DNA from: Nocardia yamanashiensis NBRC 100130
GTDB lineage: Bacteria; Actinomycetota; Actinomycetes; Mycobacteriales; Mycobacteriaceae
Reading direction: 5' to 3'
Assembly: GCF_001613325.1 (NCBI RefSeq)
Contig: NZ_BDCD01000013.1
Location: forward strand, 248,001 to 312,000
Length of the DNA: 64,000 nt
Positions 1 to 15,216 of this stretch are shown one piece after another. Under the pieces are notes generated by a model that saw only the letters and a program-made list of their open reading frames with translations, was not told the origin of the DNA and searched no databases. Numbering within the stretch: the first letter of the stretch is position 1; every line of letters begins with the position of its first letter. Both the position numbers and the translations under genes were made by a program.

Positions 1-5932
<5,932 letters not shown>

Positions 5933-6126
5933 CAGGTCCCGCCCAGCGCCGATGCGAATTCGGCCTCCGCCCAACGGTTCGTGCCATGCCGTCGGCAGTG
6001 GGAGCGGTCCGAGCAATCCTATACGGGCTCACCGGAGCGGCATGACCGCCCGAGTTCTACTCACCCATCGGAACGAGAGGGCCGCGATGTTGCAGCTTCA
6101 CGAACACGAGTGAAATACACCACAGT

Positions 6127-7107
6127 TCACAGCCAGCCCCGCCGGGTGGCCTGCACCCCCGCCTGGAATCGGGTGCTCGCGCCCAGCCGTTCCAGCAGAC
6201 TGGCGGTGCGCCGCACCACGGTGCGCCGGGACAGTCCCAGACGGCGGGCGATGGTGTCGTCGGTGGCGCCCATGCTCATCAGCGTCAGAATCGCCCGGTC
6301 GCGTTCGTCCAGCGCCTCGGTGGGGTTCACCGAGATGGGCGTGGCCATGGACCACAGCGCGTCGAAGGTCTTCACCAGCAGATCCAGGGTGGGCGACGGG
6401 CCGACCCGGATGCCCATCGGATCGCCGCGGCGTTCGTCGGTGTGCAGCACCAGCACCGCGCGGCGATCGTCGGCGACGATCAGCTTCAGCGGCGGATCGG
6501 GCAGGGTGCGGGCCAGCGCGCCCACCGCATTGGTGGCGAGCACGTGCCGCAGCCGTTCCGGATCCTGATAGATGGTCTCCTGATACAGCGTCTTGTAGTC
6601 GATGCCCGCGGTGATGCGCGAGGACTTGAGCTCGAACAGCCGCTCCTCGGTGTCCACATCGGACAGGAACGGGCCGCGCTCCACCACTTTCACGCACTGG
6701 TGCGCGGTGTGCTGCAGATCCTCGAAATCGGCGAGCAGCTGGCGGCGTTCGTAGACCGCCACCACCGCGCCGTCGGCATCGGTGGTGCGGCGCACCGAAC
6801 GGAAGGTCTCGCCCAGGCGCGCGGCGGCCGACTGCATGCGCAGCAGATCGTGATTGCGGCGGCGGGATTCGGCCTCCGACAGGGCTTCCGGCGCGTGCGC
6901 GTCCCAGCGCACGGTGCCGTTGGCTTCGGTGAGGCGCACGGCGGCCTCGAGATGACAGAGTGCTTCCAGCGCGGCCTCGGCCACGCGGGGAGGGCAGCTC
7001 AGGCGCTCGGCTACTTCGATCGCCGTCGACCGCGGATGCTGCACGAGAATCGCGTAGGCGCGCCCGTGCAGGGAACTCGGGTCGAAGAGATCGTCGAGAG
7101 TAGTCAC
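6127..7107 (-). CDS. LuxR/GerE-type transcriptional regulator
   Basis: 326 residues. The C-terminus holds a LuxR-type helix-turn-helix (ERDRAILTLMSMGATDDTIA followed by RRLGLSRRTVVRR). The N-terminus looks like a winged helix of the TrmB type (AYAILVQHPRSTAIEVAERL), with an unassigned sensor-like middle. This is a common architecture for actinobacterial single-component regulators without a receiver domain. I chose the GTG at 7107 (preceded by AGGTGC) because the longer frame would run into the neighbouring peptidase gene. It lies upstream of the NRPS on the same strand with a 194-bp gap, so a pathway role is possible but not shown. Confidence 0.85.
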   Translation of the reverse strand: MTTLDDLFDPSSLHGRAYAILVQHPRSTAIEVAERLSCPPRVAEAALEALCHLEAAVRLTEANGTVRWDAHAPEALSEAESRRRNHDLLRMQSAAARLGETFRSVRRTTDADGAVVAVYERRQLLADFEDLQHTAHQCVKVVERGPFLSDVDTEERLFELKSSRITAGIDYKTLYQETIYQDPERLRHVLATNAVGALARTLPDPPLKLIVADDRRAVLVLHTDERRGDPMGIRVGPSPTLDLLVKTFDALWSMATPISVNPTEALDERDRAILTLMSMGATDDTIARRLGLSRRTVVRRTASLLERLGASTRFQAGVQATRRGWL

Positions 7108-7169
7108 CGCACCTACCGGAACTCGACGGTCCGCGGGGAACCGCCCGTTCACCGGTGCCGGTGACCTGT

Positions 7170-8048
7170 CTACTGGGCCGGGCCCCACTGCTGCTGCATG
7201 ATGACGCCCTTGCTGGCCAACCATGGCAGCGGATCCATCTTGTTTCCGGCGGCGTCCCAGATCTCGAGGTGCAGGTGAGGTCCGGTGGAATTGCCGCGAT
7301 TTCCGACAGTGGCGATCACGTCTCCGGTGTTGACCCGCTGTCCGGCCGAGACCAGCATGTCATTGACGTGACCGTAGACAGCGGTGGTGCCGTCGTCCTG
7401 TAGGACGCGCACCCATAGGCCGAAACCGCTGGCGGGACCCGCCTCGACCACCGTGCCGCCCATGGCGGAGTGGATGGGGGCGCCGATGGTGTCGGCGAAG
7501 TCGAGTCCGTAGTGCATGGCGCCCCAGCGGGCGCCGTATCCGGAGCTGATCACGCCGGCCACCGGGCGGACCGCGGCCTGCGGAGAGAACTGCTGCTGCA
7601 GGCTCTTCAGCGTGGCCTCGGCCTGAGCCAGGGGGTTGGCGATCTCCGGGGGGAGGTTCTGGAGGCCGAAAGGCGCTGCGGCGCCGGCATCGGCGATGGC
7701 GGCGGCCTGCGCGACCGGGGCATTGTCCGCGACGGGGGCGGCGGCCTCGACGGTGGCGGAGCGGGCCTGGCGGAGTTCGGTGGCCGAATCCGCCTGTGCC
7801 ACATCCTCACCGATCGACTTCTCGTCGTGGCCGGGGAGCAGCGGGGCGGCGTGCGCGAGGGCGGGAACCAGCTGGGCGCCGGTGCCGATGATGGCGCCCG
7901 CGGCGACCGCGACTCCGGCGACGACCTTCACGCGATCGACGGTGGTGGGTTCGGCCCGGTGGCGACGGCGGCCCGCACGGCCGGCACCGGAATCACCAAG
8001 CAAGTCCATAACGGATACGGAATTCGCGGTCTCTCGGTGGTGCGGCAA
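7170..8048 (-). CDS. Secreted M23-family (LytM) metallopeptidase
   Basis: The C-terminal ~130 residues form an M23 domain with both zinc-ligand motifs, HYGLDF and GPHLHLEIW, and the typical GYGARWG and VYGHVN segments. M23 enzymes cut peptidoglycan cross-links. Ahead of it are a transmembrane or signal-anchor helix (VVAGVAVAAGAIIGTG) and an Ala-rich linker with a short possible coiled coil (AQAEATLKSLQQQF). The start is uncertain: a TTG at 8048 has an AGGA six bases upstream and includes the ANSVSVMDLLG segment; the ATG at 8009 has no clear SD. The gene is divergent from the nitronate monooxygenase. It probably acts in the cell wall. Confidence 0.9.
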   Translation of the reverse strand: MPHHRETANSVSVMDLLGDSGAGRAGRRRHRAEPTTVDRVKVVAGVAVAAGAIIGTGAQLVPALAHAAPLLPGHDEKSIGEDVAQADSATELRQARSATVEAAAPVADNAPVAQAAAIADAGAAAPFGLQNLPPEIANPLAQAEATLKSLQQQFSPQAAVRPVAGVISSGYGARWGAMHYGLDFADTIGAPIHSAMGGTVVEAGPASGFGLWVRVLQDDGTTAVYGHVNDMLVSAGQRVNTGDVIATVGNRGNSTGPHLHLEIWDAAGNKMDPLPWLASKGVIMQQQWGPAQ

Positions 8049-8207
8049 AGCTCGTCCTAGCGTTCGGGGATCCGGTAACGATTCGGCATCGCTGTGACGG
8101 AAACTGTACTCGCCTGTGACCATTCCGCAACCTTTTCGGCGAAATGCCCAGGTCGAGCAATCGAACACTTGATCACAGAGGGTAACCCCGAGGGGCAAAC
8201 TGGGAGC

Positions 8208-9242
8208 ATGCTTCTCACCGAATTGGGTACCCCCGTCGTGCTCGCGCCCATGGCCGGCGGACCGTCCACCCCGGAACTCGCGGCGGCGGTTTCCGAAGCC
8301 GGCGGGCTGGGGTTCGTGGCGGCCGGCTATCTGAGCACCGGGGCGCTGGGCGAGCGGATCGCCGCGACCCGGGCCTTGACCGGCAAGGCGTTCGGGGTGA
8401 ATCTCTTCTATCCGTCCGCGCCGACGCCGACCGACCGGTTCGCCTCTTATATAGAGGACATCGCGCGCGAGTTCCCGATCGGCGAGGCGCGGCACGACAC
8501 CGACGAGTGGGACGAGAAGCTCGCGCTGCTGCTCGCCGATCCGGTGCCGGTGGTGTCGTGCACCTTCGGCTGCCCGTCGGCCGAGGAGATCGCGCGGCTG
8601 CACGGGGTCGGTTCCGAGGTGTGGGTGACGGTCACATCGGTGGCCGAGGCGCAGCTGGCCGTCGAGGCGGGGGCCGACGCGCTCATCGCCCAGGGCGCGG
8701 AAGCCGGTGGGCATCGCGGCAATTTCGCGGATCGGGTCGAGGACGACGTCACCGATCCGCTGGGATTGCTCGCGCTCTTGCAGCTGCTGCGCGCGGCCGT
8801 CGACGTCCCGCTGATCGCGGCGGGCGGCATCGCCACCGGGGCCGGGCTCGCGGCCGCCCTCGCCGCCGGCGCGGCCGCCGCACAGATCGGCACCGCGTTC
8901 CTGCGCTGCCCCGAGGCCGGCACCGCGCCGCTGGTGCGCACCGCCGTCACCCTCGACACCCCCACCATGCTCACCCGCGCCTTCACCGGCCGCCGGGCCC
9001 GCGGGCTGGTGAACAAGTTCATGCTCGAGCACACCGGCGCACCGGCCGCCTACCCCGAGATCCATTACGCCACCGGGCCTTTGCGCGCCGCCGCCCGGGC
9101 CGAGGGCAATGCCGACGCGGTGAATCTCTGGGCAGGTCAGGCGCATTCGCTCGCACCCGAGTTACCGGCCGGCGAGCTGGTGCGCCAACTGTCCCAGGAT
9201 GCGAAATCTGCTCTGAACCGCGCACTTTCATGGGGAATCTAG
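8208..9242 (+). CDS. Nitronate monooxygenase / 2-nitropropane dioxygenase family flavoenzyme
   Basis: 344 residues with a TIM-barrel NMO fold: N-terminal TPVVLAPMAGG, a VSCTFGCPS strand, the GAEAGGHRG phosphate/flavin loop, then IAAGGIATG and GTAFLRCPE. Family members use FMN to oxidise alkyl nitronates, although many actinobacterial members have unknown substrates. The ATG at 8208 was chosen because homology begins with MLLTELGTP; it has GGGAG just upstream. The frame is open further 5' but that part shows no family similarity. It is monocistronic, with an SCO5389-like gene 67 bp downstream. Confidence 0.88.
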   Translation: MLLTELGTPVVLAPMAGGPSTPELAAAVSEAGGLGFVAAGYLSTGALGERIAATRALTGKAFGVNLFYPSAPTPTDRFASYIEDIAREFPIGEARHDTDEWDEKLALLLADPVPVVSCTFGCPSAEEIARLHGVGSEVWVTVTSVAEAQLAVEAGADALIAQGAEAGGHRGNFADRVEDDVTDPLGLLALLQLLRAAVDVPLIAAGGIATGAGLAAALAAGAAAAQIGTAFLRCPEAGTAPLVRTAVTLDTPTMLTRAFTGRRARGLVNKFMLEHTGAPAAYPEIHYATGPLRAAARAEGNADAVNLWAGQAHSLAPELPAGELVRQLSQDAKSALNRALSWGI

Positions 9243-9309
9243 TGTTATTGACAACCTTTGTCATCTAGAATCGGCAGACATCATTCCGCCATCCCATGAG
9301 GAGAGCGAT

Positions 9310-9702
9310 ATGTCACTCGACGTCCCCACCGCCTTGCTCGAACGTGCTGAACGCGGTGAAGTCAGCGACGACGAATTCGTCGAATGTGTGAAGAACTCGC
9401 TGCCCTACGCCTACGAGGTAGTCAGCCGAGTGGCCGCCGACCTGCGTTCCGGCACAGAGGAATACGCCGACAATCTCGTCGCCCCGCCGGACGAGACCGC
9501 CCGCGGCCAGCTGCTGCGCGCCATGGCCTCCGACGCCATCCGCGGCGGCCTGGAACGCCATTTCGGCATCAAGCTCGCCTTCCAGAACTGCCACCGGGTA
9601 GCGGCCTTCCCGCTCTCCTCGGTCGGCGGTGACACCTACAGCACCTTCATCTCCACCCGCGCCCAGTTGCTCAACCAGAGCCCCGAGCTCCGCAACTGCT
9701 GA
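9310..9702 (+). CDS. SCO5389-type conserved actinobacterial protein
   Basis: 130 residues matching what I recall of the SCO5389 family of actinomycetes: it starts MSLDVPTALLERAERGEV, has the conserved ARGQLLRAMASDAIRGGL and FGIKLAFQNCHRVAAFP, and ends LLNQSPELRNC. It is soluble, with no signal peptide and no known catalytic motif. Its biochemical function is not known to me. GAGGAGAG sits upstream of the ATG. A strong hairpin follows the gene. Confidence 0.85.
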   Translation: MSLDVPTALLERAERGEVSDDEFVECVKNSLPYAYEVVSRVAADLRSGTEEYADNLVAPPDETARGQLLRAMASDAIRGGLERHFGIKLAFQNCHRVAAFPLSSVGGDTYSTFISTRAQLLNQSPELRNC

Positions 9703-9712
9703 CGCACGCTGA

Positions 9713-9743
9713 AACGGCGCGACCGCAACCCGGTCGCGCCGTT
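9713..9743. terminator. Perfect 13-bp hairpin, bidirectional terminator
   Basis: AACGGCGCGACCG pairs perfectly with CGGTCGCGCCGTT around a 5-nt loop. It lies between two convergent genes (SCO5389-like and the kinase), so it can serve both. There is no long T tract, which is common in high-GC actinobacteria. Confidence 0.8.
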
Positions 9744-9756
9744 CGGTTTGCCGTGC

Positions 9757-11037
9757 TCAGATCCGGTTCCGCGCCTTGAACTTCCGGCGTTCCCGGATCG
9801 CCAGATAGACGAGACCGACGAACGGCAGCAGGAAGATGACGGCCGCGACGATCATGTCCTGCACCCGGTAGCCGCCGCTCAGCGAGACCGCGGTGGCGCC
9901 GATGGTCAAGGCCCCGAACAGGAGTAACAGGAGGGTCAGCACGGTCCACCAAATCGGTTGCCACCACCGCACCTGTCCCGGCCGCGGACCGGGATATGCC
10001 CGGATCTCGCCCGGCATCGGGTGCCAGTTCGGCGCGAACTGCACGGGCCCGGACGGGACCGGCGGGGGTGTCGGATAGCCGGTGGCCGGATAGCGCAGCG
10101 GTCCCGACGGCTGATTCGGAAGCTCGTCCGCGGCTGCCCATTTCACGGTTGGCGGCGCGGTGGACGCGGCCGGCTGCCGCTGCCCGTGCAGTGCCGCTCG
10201 CGCCGCGGTCGCGAGGTCACCGGCGCTGGCATACCGGTGCGCCGGATACTTGGCCATGCCCCGGCCGATCACCGCGTCCAAAGTGGCGGGCACCTGCGGG
10301 TTTCCGAGGCTCGGGCGCGGCGGCGGGGCCGTCAGGTGCGCGGCCATCTGCTGCGCGGGGCCCGTCTGTCCGAAAGGCAGTTCACCGGTGAGGCATTCGA
10401 AGAGCAGGCAGGCCAGTGAATAGATGTCCGACCGCAGATCCTCCTCGCCGGAGAAGCGTTCCGGCGCCATGTACGCGTACGTCCCCACCGCCACCCCCGT
10501 GGAGGTGATGGCCGCATGCCCACCGCCGCGCGCGATCCCGAAATCGATGAGATACGCGAAACCACTCGGCAGCGTCAGCACATTCGAGGGCTTCACATCG
10601 CGATGCACCAGACCCGCCGCATGCGCCACATCCAGCGCCTCGGCGACCTGCGCCACCAGATCGACGGCCCGTTCCGGCGTGAGCGCGCCGTGCTCGTGCA
10701 GGATCTTCCCGAGATCGTGGCCGTCGACCCGCTCCATCTCGATGTACAGCCGTCCGTCCAGCTCTCCGAAGGAGTGGATCGGCACCACGTGCGGCCCACG
10801 CAGTTTGACCGCCAGCCGCGCCTCGCGTTCGAACCGCCGCCGGTAATCGTCGTCCAGGGCCAACTCCGGCGGCAATACCTTCAATGCGACTTCCCGGCCC
10901 AGGCGAGTGTCCTCGGCCAGCCACACCTGTCCCATGCCGCCGCGGCCGAGCAGGCTCAGCAGCCGGTAGTGACCGAGTACGCCGTCACCCGGCACGCGCC
11001 CTCCCCAGATCTCACCGCTTTTCGCGGAGGTCAGCAT
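9757..11037 (-). CDS. Membrane-anchored Ser/Thr protein kinase (Pkn family)
   Basis: 426 residues. The kinase domain spans ~20-280: glycine loop LLGRGGMGQVW, catalytic Lys in EVALKVL, catalytic loop HRDVKPSN, DFG motif in LIDFGIA, and APE in YMAPERF. A Pro-rich linker follows, then two hydrophobic helices near the C-terminus (WWTVLTLLLLLFGALTIG and VAAVIFLLPFVGLVYLAI) ending in a basic tail. The frame runs further 5', but that part is antisense to the phosphatase gene, so I placed the start at the ATG at 11037 behind GGTGAG. No extracellular sensor domain is visible. Substrates are unknown. Confidence 0.92.
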   Translation of the reverse strand: MLTSAKSGEIWGGRVPGDGVLGHYRLLSLLGRGGMGQVWLAEDTRLGREVALKVLPPELALDDDYRRRFEREARLAVKLRGPHVVPIHSFGELDGRLYIEMERVDGHDLGKILHEHGALTPERAVDLVAQVAEALDVAHAAGLVHRDVKPSNVLTLPSGFAYLIDFGIARGGGHAAITSTGVAVGTYAYMAPERFSGEEDLRSDIYSLACLLFECLTGELPFGQTGPAQQMAAHLTAPPPRPSLGNPQVPATLDAVIGRGMAKYPAHRYASAGDLATAARAALHGQRQPAASTAPPTVKWAAADELPNQPSGPLRYPATGYPTPPPVPSGPVQFAPNWHPMPGEIRAYPGPRPGQVRWWQPIWWTVLTLLLLLFGALTIGATAVSLSGGYRVQDMIVAAVIFLLPFVGLVYLAIRERRKFKARNRI

Positions 11038-11147
11038 ACGTCTCACCACCGACAGCGGCGGGGCTCGGCGAGAGTTCACCAAGAATTCGCGGCGACGCCG
11101 TGGTGGCGGGTTGATCGCGCCGCCTCGGTGCACCAGCATTCGTTCGC

Positions 11148-12851
11148 ATGCCGTCGAACCACCTGAGCAACGCCGGCGATATCCCCGACACCGGGATCCC
11201 GGCCGAGATCGCCGCCCAGACCACCATGGACGAACAGTACGAATGGCATCGCAGCTTCCTGCGGCGTCATCCGGTGTCCAGGCGTAACTTCCTGCGCGGC
11301 TCGGCGGTGACCGCCGCCGTGACGGCTGTCGGGTGTTCTCCGTTCGCCATCGGCGCGTACGCCGAGGAGGGGCAGCTGGCGATCGGCGGGCGGCATGTGG
11401 GTTTCGGACCCGACGCGTCGAGCCAGTTGCGGTTCGCGGCGCAGCTGTCGCGGAATCCGCGCGACGGCAAGGTCTTTCTCGACCACGGTCCGACGCCCGC
11501 GCTGGGCGGCACCATCGAGGCCGAGGTGCGGAACCTGGTGACACAGATCCCGTCCAGTGACGGCGGGATTCTGGCGGCGGAGCAGTTCTACGTGCATGCG
11601 CCCGTGGACGGTCTCGCCGGTCGGCTGCCGCACTTCTACCGCTGGCGCACCTCCGACGGGTTCCTGGGCGATGTCCGCTCGGCCGCCCCGGCCATGCCCA
11701 CCGCGCGGAATGCCGTGCTGCCCTTCCGTTTCACCATGATGGGCGATCAAGGCACCGACGAAACCCCCACCCAGCCCGCCGGGGTGGTCCGCGGCGACTA
11801 CGACGACCGCTACTACAAACCGGACAACGATCCGGACGCCCCGCACGCCACCAATGTGATGCGCCAGATCGTGGCGAGCCGCCCCGACTTCCATGTGCTG
11901 GCGGGCGACATCGCCTACGCGGACCCGTCCGGCGGCGGCAAGAATCCCCAATTCGTCTCCGCCGGCGGCACTCTCGCGGGCGGCTTCGACAAGTACAACC
12001 CCTACGTCTGGGACGTCTATTTCGGCGCGATCGAACCCAGCGCCTCCACCACCCCGTGGATGTTCGCCACCGGCAATCACGATATGGAAGCCGCCTACGA
12101 CACCCGCGGCTACGGCGGCCATCTCGCCCGGCTGGACTTCCCCGGCAACGGTCCCGCCGCCTGCCCGTCGGCCTACTCCTTCACCTACGGCAACCTGGCG
12201 GTCCTCTCACTGGACGCCAATGACGTCTCCTATGAGATCCGCGCCAACTTCGGCTATTCCGGCGGCTCCCAAAACACTTGGGTGGAGCGCACTCTCGCCG
12301 CCTACCGGAGCGACCCGAACATCGACTTCATCGTCTGCTTCTTCCACCACTGCGCGTACTCCACCACCGATTCACATGCCAGCGACGGCGGCGTCCGCGC
12401 AGCCTGGTGCGAGCTGTTCGACCGGTACCAAGTCGATCTGGTGCTACAGGGCCACAATCACGTCTTCGAACGCACCGACCCCATCCGCGCCAGCTCCCCC
12501 ACCCGCGCCGCCACCGACAACGCCATCGTCTACCCCGAATCCGACGGCACCGTCTACTACACGGTCGGCGGCGGCGGCCGCCCCCGCTACGGCTTCCAGC
12601 CCGGCTCCCCCGAAACCTATCGCGGCCATGAAGTCCCCGACCCCGCCGTCCCCAACAGCTACGTCTGGCAATCCGGCGCCAAGAAACAAGACGAATCCGC
12701 CCCTTGGTCCCGAGTCCGCTTCCGCAACTACTCCTTCCTGCGAGTGGACGTCCGCCCCGGCTTCTTCTCCTCCGAAATGGACGTGGTCGCCGTGGACGAA
12801 TACGGCACCGAATTCGACAAACTCACCTACCGCCGCCAAGTCCGCGTGTGA
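11148..12851 (+). CDS. Tat-exported purple acid phosphatase-type metallophosphoesterase
   Basis: 567 residues. A Tat signal (SRRNFLRG followed by a short hydrophobic stretch ending at a Cys, AVGCSP) lies unusually far in, at ~45-65, because of a polar N-terminal extension. All five metal-binding blocks of the calcineurin-like/PAP family are visible: MMGDQG, AGDIAY, GNHDM, FHHCAYST and GHNHVFER. Family members hydrolyse phosphomonoesters outside the cytoplasm with an Fe/Zn-type dinuclear site. It is divergent from the kinase and followed at 82 bp by an EF-hand protein, probably in one transcript. The cysteine after the Tat region could be a lipobox, but I am not sure. Confidence 0.9.
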   Translation: MPSNHLSNAGDIPDTGIPAEIAAQTTMDEQYEWHRSFLRRHPVSRRNFLRGSAVTAAVTAVGCSPFAIGAYAEEGQLAIGGRHVGFGPDASSQLRFAAQLSRNPRDGKVFLDHGPTPALGGTIEAEVRNLVTQIPSSDGGILAAEQFYVHAPVDGLAGRLPHFYRWRTSDGFLGDVRSAAPAMPTARNAVLPFRFTMMGDQGTDETPTQPAGVVRGDYDDRYYKPDNDPDAPHATNVMRQIVASRPDFHVLAGDIAYADPSGGGKNPQFVSAGGTLAGGFDKYNPYVWDVYFGAIEPSASTTPWMFATGNHDMEAAYDTRGYGGHLARLDFPGNGPAACPSAYSFTYGNLAVLSLDANDVSYEIRANFGYSGGSQNTWVERTLAAYRSDPNIDFIVCFFHHCAYSTTDSHASDGGVRAAWCELFDRYQVDLVLQGHNHVFERTDPIRASSPTRAATDNAIVYPESDGTVYYTVGGGGRPRYGFQPGSPETYRGHEVPDPAVPNSYVWQSGAKKQDESAPWSRVRFRNYSFLRVDVRPGFFSSEMDVVAVDEYGTEFDKLTYRRQVRV

Positions 12852-12933
12852 CCCCCACCTCTTGACCCCGGCGCTCCCCGTGCTGTCGAATCCACCTGGC
12901 ACCAACCGCATTCCCAGCACCGAGGAGCCTCCC

Positions 12934-13377
12934 GTGGCGACCGACCACCCCGCCGACACCTTCGCACTCTGGGACCGCGATGGCGACGGCCAGATCTCCG
13001 CCGAGGACATCCTCCTCGGCATCACCGCCCTAGGCCTGGAAATAGACGCCGAAGCCGTGGAACGCCTGGTAGCCGCCGCCGACACCGACGGCGACTTCCT
13101 CATCTCCCGAGCCGAATTCGAAGCCGCCCGCCTCGGCCACAACCCCGAAATCACCGACCCCGACGCCGCCTTCGACACCTTCGACACCAACCAGAACGAA
13201 CTGATCGAACTCGAAGAACTCGAATCCCTCCTGCGCACCTGCCCGGACCTGACCGATCGATCCGCCGAAAGCCTGCTCGCGGCAGCCGATTCCGACGGCG
13301 ACGGGTTTCTGTCTCGCGCCGAGTTCGCCGCACTGCTGGCCGGGCTGGCCGGTGCGGAAGGATCCGAGCAATCCTGA
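12934..13377 (+). CDS. Four-EF-hand calcium-binding protein (calerythrin-like)
   Basis: 147 residues with four EF-hand loops: DRDGDGQISAED, DTDGDFLISRAE, DTNQNELIELEE and DSDGDGFLSRAE. Loops 1, 2 and 4 have acidic residues at positions 1, 3, 5 and 12. Loop 3 has N at positions 3 and 5 but keeps the final Glu. There is no signal peptide. GTG start at 12934 with GAGGAG six bases upstream. It is similar in size and layout to actinobacterial calerythrin-type proteins. A calcium sensor or buffer role is inferred; the target is unknown. Confidence 0.92.
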   Translation: MATDHPADTFALWDRDGDGQISAEDILLGITALGLEIDAEAVERLVAAADTDGDFLISRAEFEAARLGHNPEITDPDAAFDTFDTNQNELIELEELESLLRTCPDLTDRSAESLLAAADSDGDGFLSRAEFAALLAGLAGAEGSEQS

Positions 13378-13394
13378 GACGCCGCGGGAGCCTG

Positions 13395-15014
13395 CTAGAC
13401 CTCCTGGAGTTTGCGTTTCAGGACCTTGCCGGTGGGGTTGCGGGGTAGTTCTTCGAGGAAGACGACCTCGCGGGGGACCTTGTAGCGGGCCAGGTTGGAC
13501 TTCACGAAGTCTTTGAGTTCTTCGGCAGTGAAGGACTCGCCTTCGTGGACTACGACGAAGGCTTTGAGGCGGGCGCCGAATTGTTCGTCGGCTACGCCGA
13601 TTACGGCTACCTCGCGGACCGCGGGGTGGGTGTGGAGGAGTTCTTCTACTTCTACGGGGAAGACGTTCTCACCGCCGGAGACGATCATGTCGTCGTCGCG
13701 GCCGTCGATGAAAAGGCGGCCGGCGCGGTCGAAGTGGCCGACGTCGCCGGAGGACATCAGGCCGCGGATCACTTCCTTGTGGCCGCCGCCGGTGTAGCCC
13801 TCGAATTGGATCACGTTGCCTACGAAGATGCGGCCGGTGACGCCGGCGGGGACCTTGCGGCCTTCCTCGTCGAGGATTTCCACGCGGGCGCCGAGGACCG
13901 GGCGGCCTACGCAGCCCGGCTCTTTCGCCAGATCCTCGGGGGTGGCGATGGTGGCGTAGGCGACTTCGGTGGAGCCGTAGAGGTTGTAGACGACGGGACC
14001 GAAGGCGGCGGTGACGTCGCGGCAGAGTTGGGCGCCGAGCTGGGAACCGGCCACGAAGATGATGCGCAGGGCGGACAGGTCGCGACCGGTGAGGGCCTTG
14101 CCGCCGAGGTCCATCATGCGGGCCAGCATGACCGGGACGACGATCATGGTGGTGGCTTTGTGCTCGGCCGCGCTGTCGATGGCCACCTGGGGGTCGAAGC
14201 GGCGACGGACGACCAGGGTGGAGCCGAAGCCGAGAGTCAGGATGGCGCAGGCGAATCCGAGGGTGTGGAACATGGGGGCGCAGCATTCGGTCACCTCGTT
14301 CACGCGGAACGGGACCTTGGACAGCAGGCCGCCCAGGGCGGCGAGGGATTTCGGTTCGGGACGGGGCGCGCCCTTGGGGGTGCCGGTGGTGCCGCTGGTC
14401 AACAGGATGATCTTGGGTTCCACACCGGGACCGGGCGGGGACTGCGGCGAGCCCGCGGCGATCAGCGATTCCAGGCTGTCCGGGCGTTCCTCCGCCGTCC
14501 AGGCCCGATAGCTGCCGCGTTTGGGCGTGACCTCGTCGAGCATGTGGGCGTACTCGTCGTCGTAGACGAGCAGATCGGTGCCCTCGCGGGTGGCCACGTC
14601 GCGAATCTGCGGACCGGCGAAATCGGTATTGAGCAGGATGATTCGCGCACCGCACTTGGCGGCCGCGAACACCGCGTCCAGCAGCCCGCGATGGTTGCGC
14701 GCCAGAATAGCCACGCCCTCACGCGGTTTCAGCCCGCGCTCGCGCCAGGCATTGGCGAGCCGGTTGGAACGCTCTTCCAGTTCGGCGAAGGTGAGCGACC
14801 CGAGTTCGTCGATCAGCGCGGTGCGGTCCGGATACCGTGCGGCCGACAAACCCAGCCCCGCGGCAATGGTCCCGTAGCGCAGCATGGAGGTCGCCGCGGT
14901 GAGCAGCGGCAGCGGCGATTCCATGCGCACCAGCCCGGTGTCCATGCACAACCGCGCCGACTCGACTTCGATATAGGCCCGCTCCCCCAGCGTGCGCAGC
15001 AGTCCGAGGGTCAT
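13395..15014 (-). CDS. Fatty acyl-CoA ligase (FadD12-like)
   Basis: 539 residues, an ANL-superfamily enzyme. P-loop ILLTSGTTGTPKGA, A5 motif YGSTEVAY, A7 SGDVGHFD, A8 hinge GRDDDMIVSGGENVFP, and the catalytic Lys near the C-terminus in NPTGKVLKRKL. It activates fatty acids as acyl-adenylates and transfers them to CoA. Length and sequence style resemble mycobacterial FadD12; substrate chain length is not evident. It is convergent with the EF-hand gene with a 17-bp gap and follows another ligase on the same strand. Confidence 0.92.
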   Translation of the reverse strand: MTLGLLRTLGERAYIEVESARLCMDTGLVRMESPLPLLTAATSMLRYGTIAAGLGLSAARYPDRTALIDELGSLTFAELEERSNRLANAWRERGLKPREGVAILARNHRGLLDAVFAAAKCGARIILLNTDFAGPQIRDVATREGTDLLVYDDEYAHMLDEVTPKRGSYRAWTAEERPDSLESLIAAGSPQSPPGPGVEPKIILLTSGTTGTPKGAPRPEPKSLAALGGLLSKVPFRVNEVTECCAPMFHTLGFACAILTLGFGSTLVVRRRFDPQVAIDSAAEHKATTMIVVPVMLARMMDLGGKALTGRDLSALRIIFVAGSQLGAQLCRDVTAAFGPVVYNLYGSTEVAYATIATPEDLAKEPGCVGRPVLGARVEILDEEGRKVPAGVTGRIFVGNVIQFEGYTGGGHKEVIRGLMSSGDVGHFDRAGRLFIDGRDDDMIVSGGENVFPVEVEELLHTHPAVREVAVIGVADEQFGARLKAFVVVHEGESFTAEELKDFVKSNLARYKVPREVVFLEELPRNPTGKVLKRKLQEV

Positions 15015-15216
15015 GCACCCACCCCCGACCCGCTCGAATCGGACATCGATTCCCCTTGCGCGCGTGATGATTCCACCCGGACCTCCTTGTCCACCCCTGC
15101 TGGGTCTCAGCCCTCAAACTAACGGTAAGACCCGGCCCACGCGAGCGGAAGAATCCGGCCCTCCTCGCGCGCGACACGCGGAGCAGGGCCGGACAAGCCT
15201 CCGAATCAGGACAGCA

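Noticed and set aside
8049..9146. Upstream extension of the M23 peptidase frame
   Set aside because: This part is antisense to the nitronate monooxygenase and has shadow-frame composition.
11038..11544. Upstream extension of the kinase frame
   Set aside because: It runs antisense through the phosphatase gene and shows no kinase-family sequence.
11893..12900. Long frame in front of the EF-hand protein as a fusion
   Set aside because: It overlaps the phosphatase in another frame, is Pro/Ser/Thr-rich shadow sequence, and the GTG at 12934 has a perfect SD.
13545..15122. 525-codon plus-strand frame
   Set aside because: Antisense to the FadD12-like ligase.
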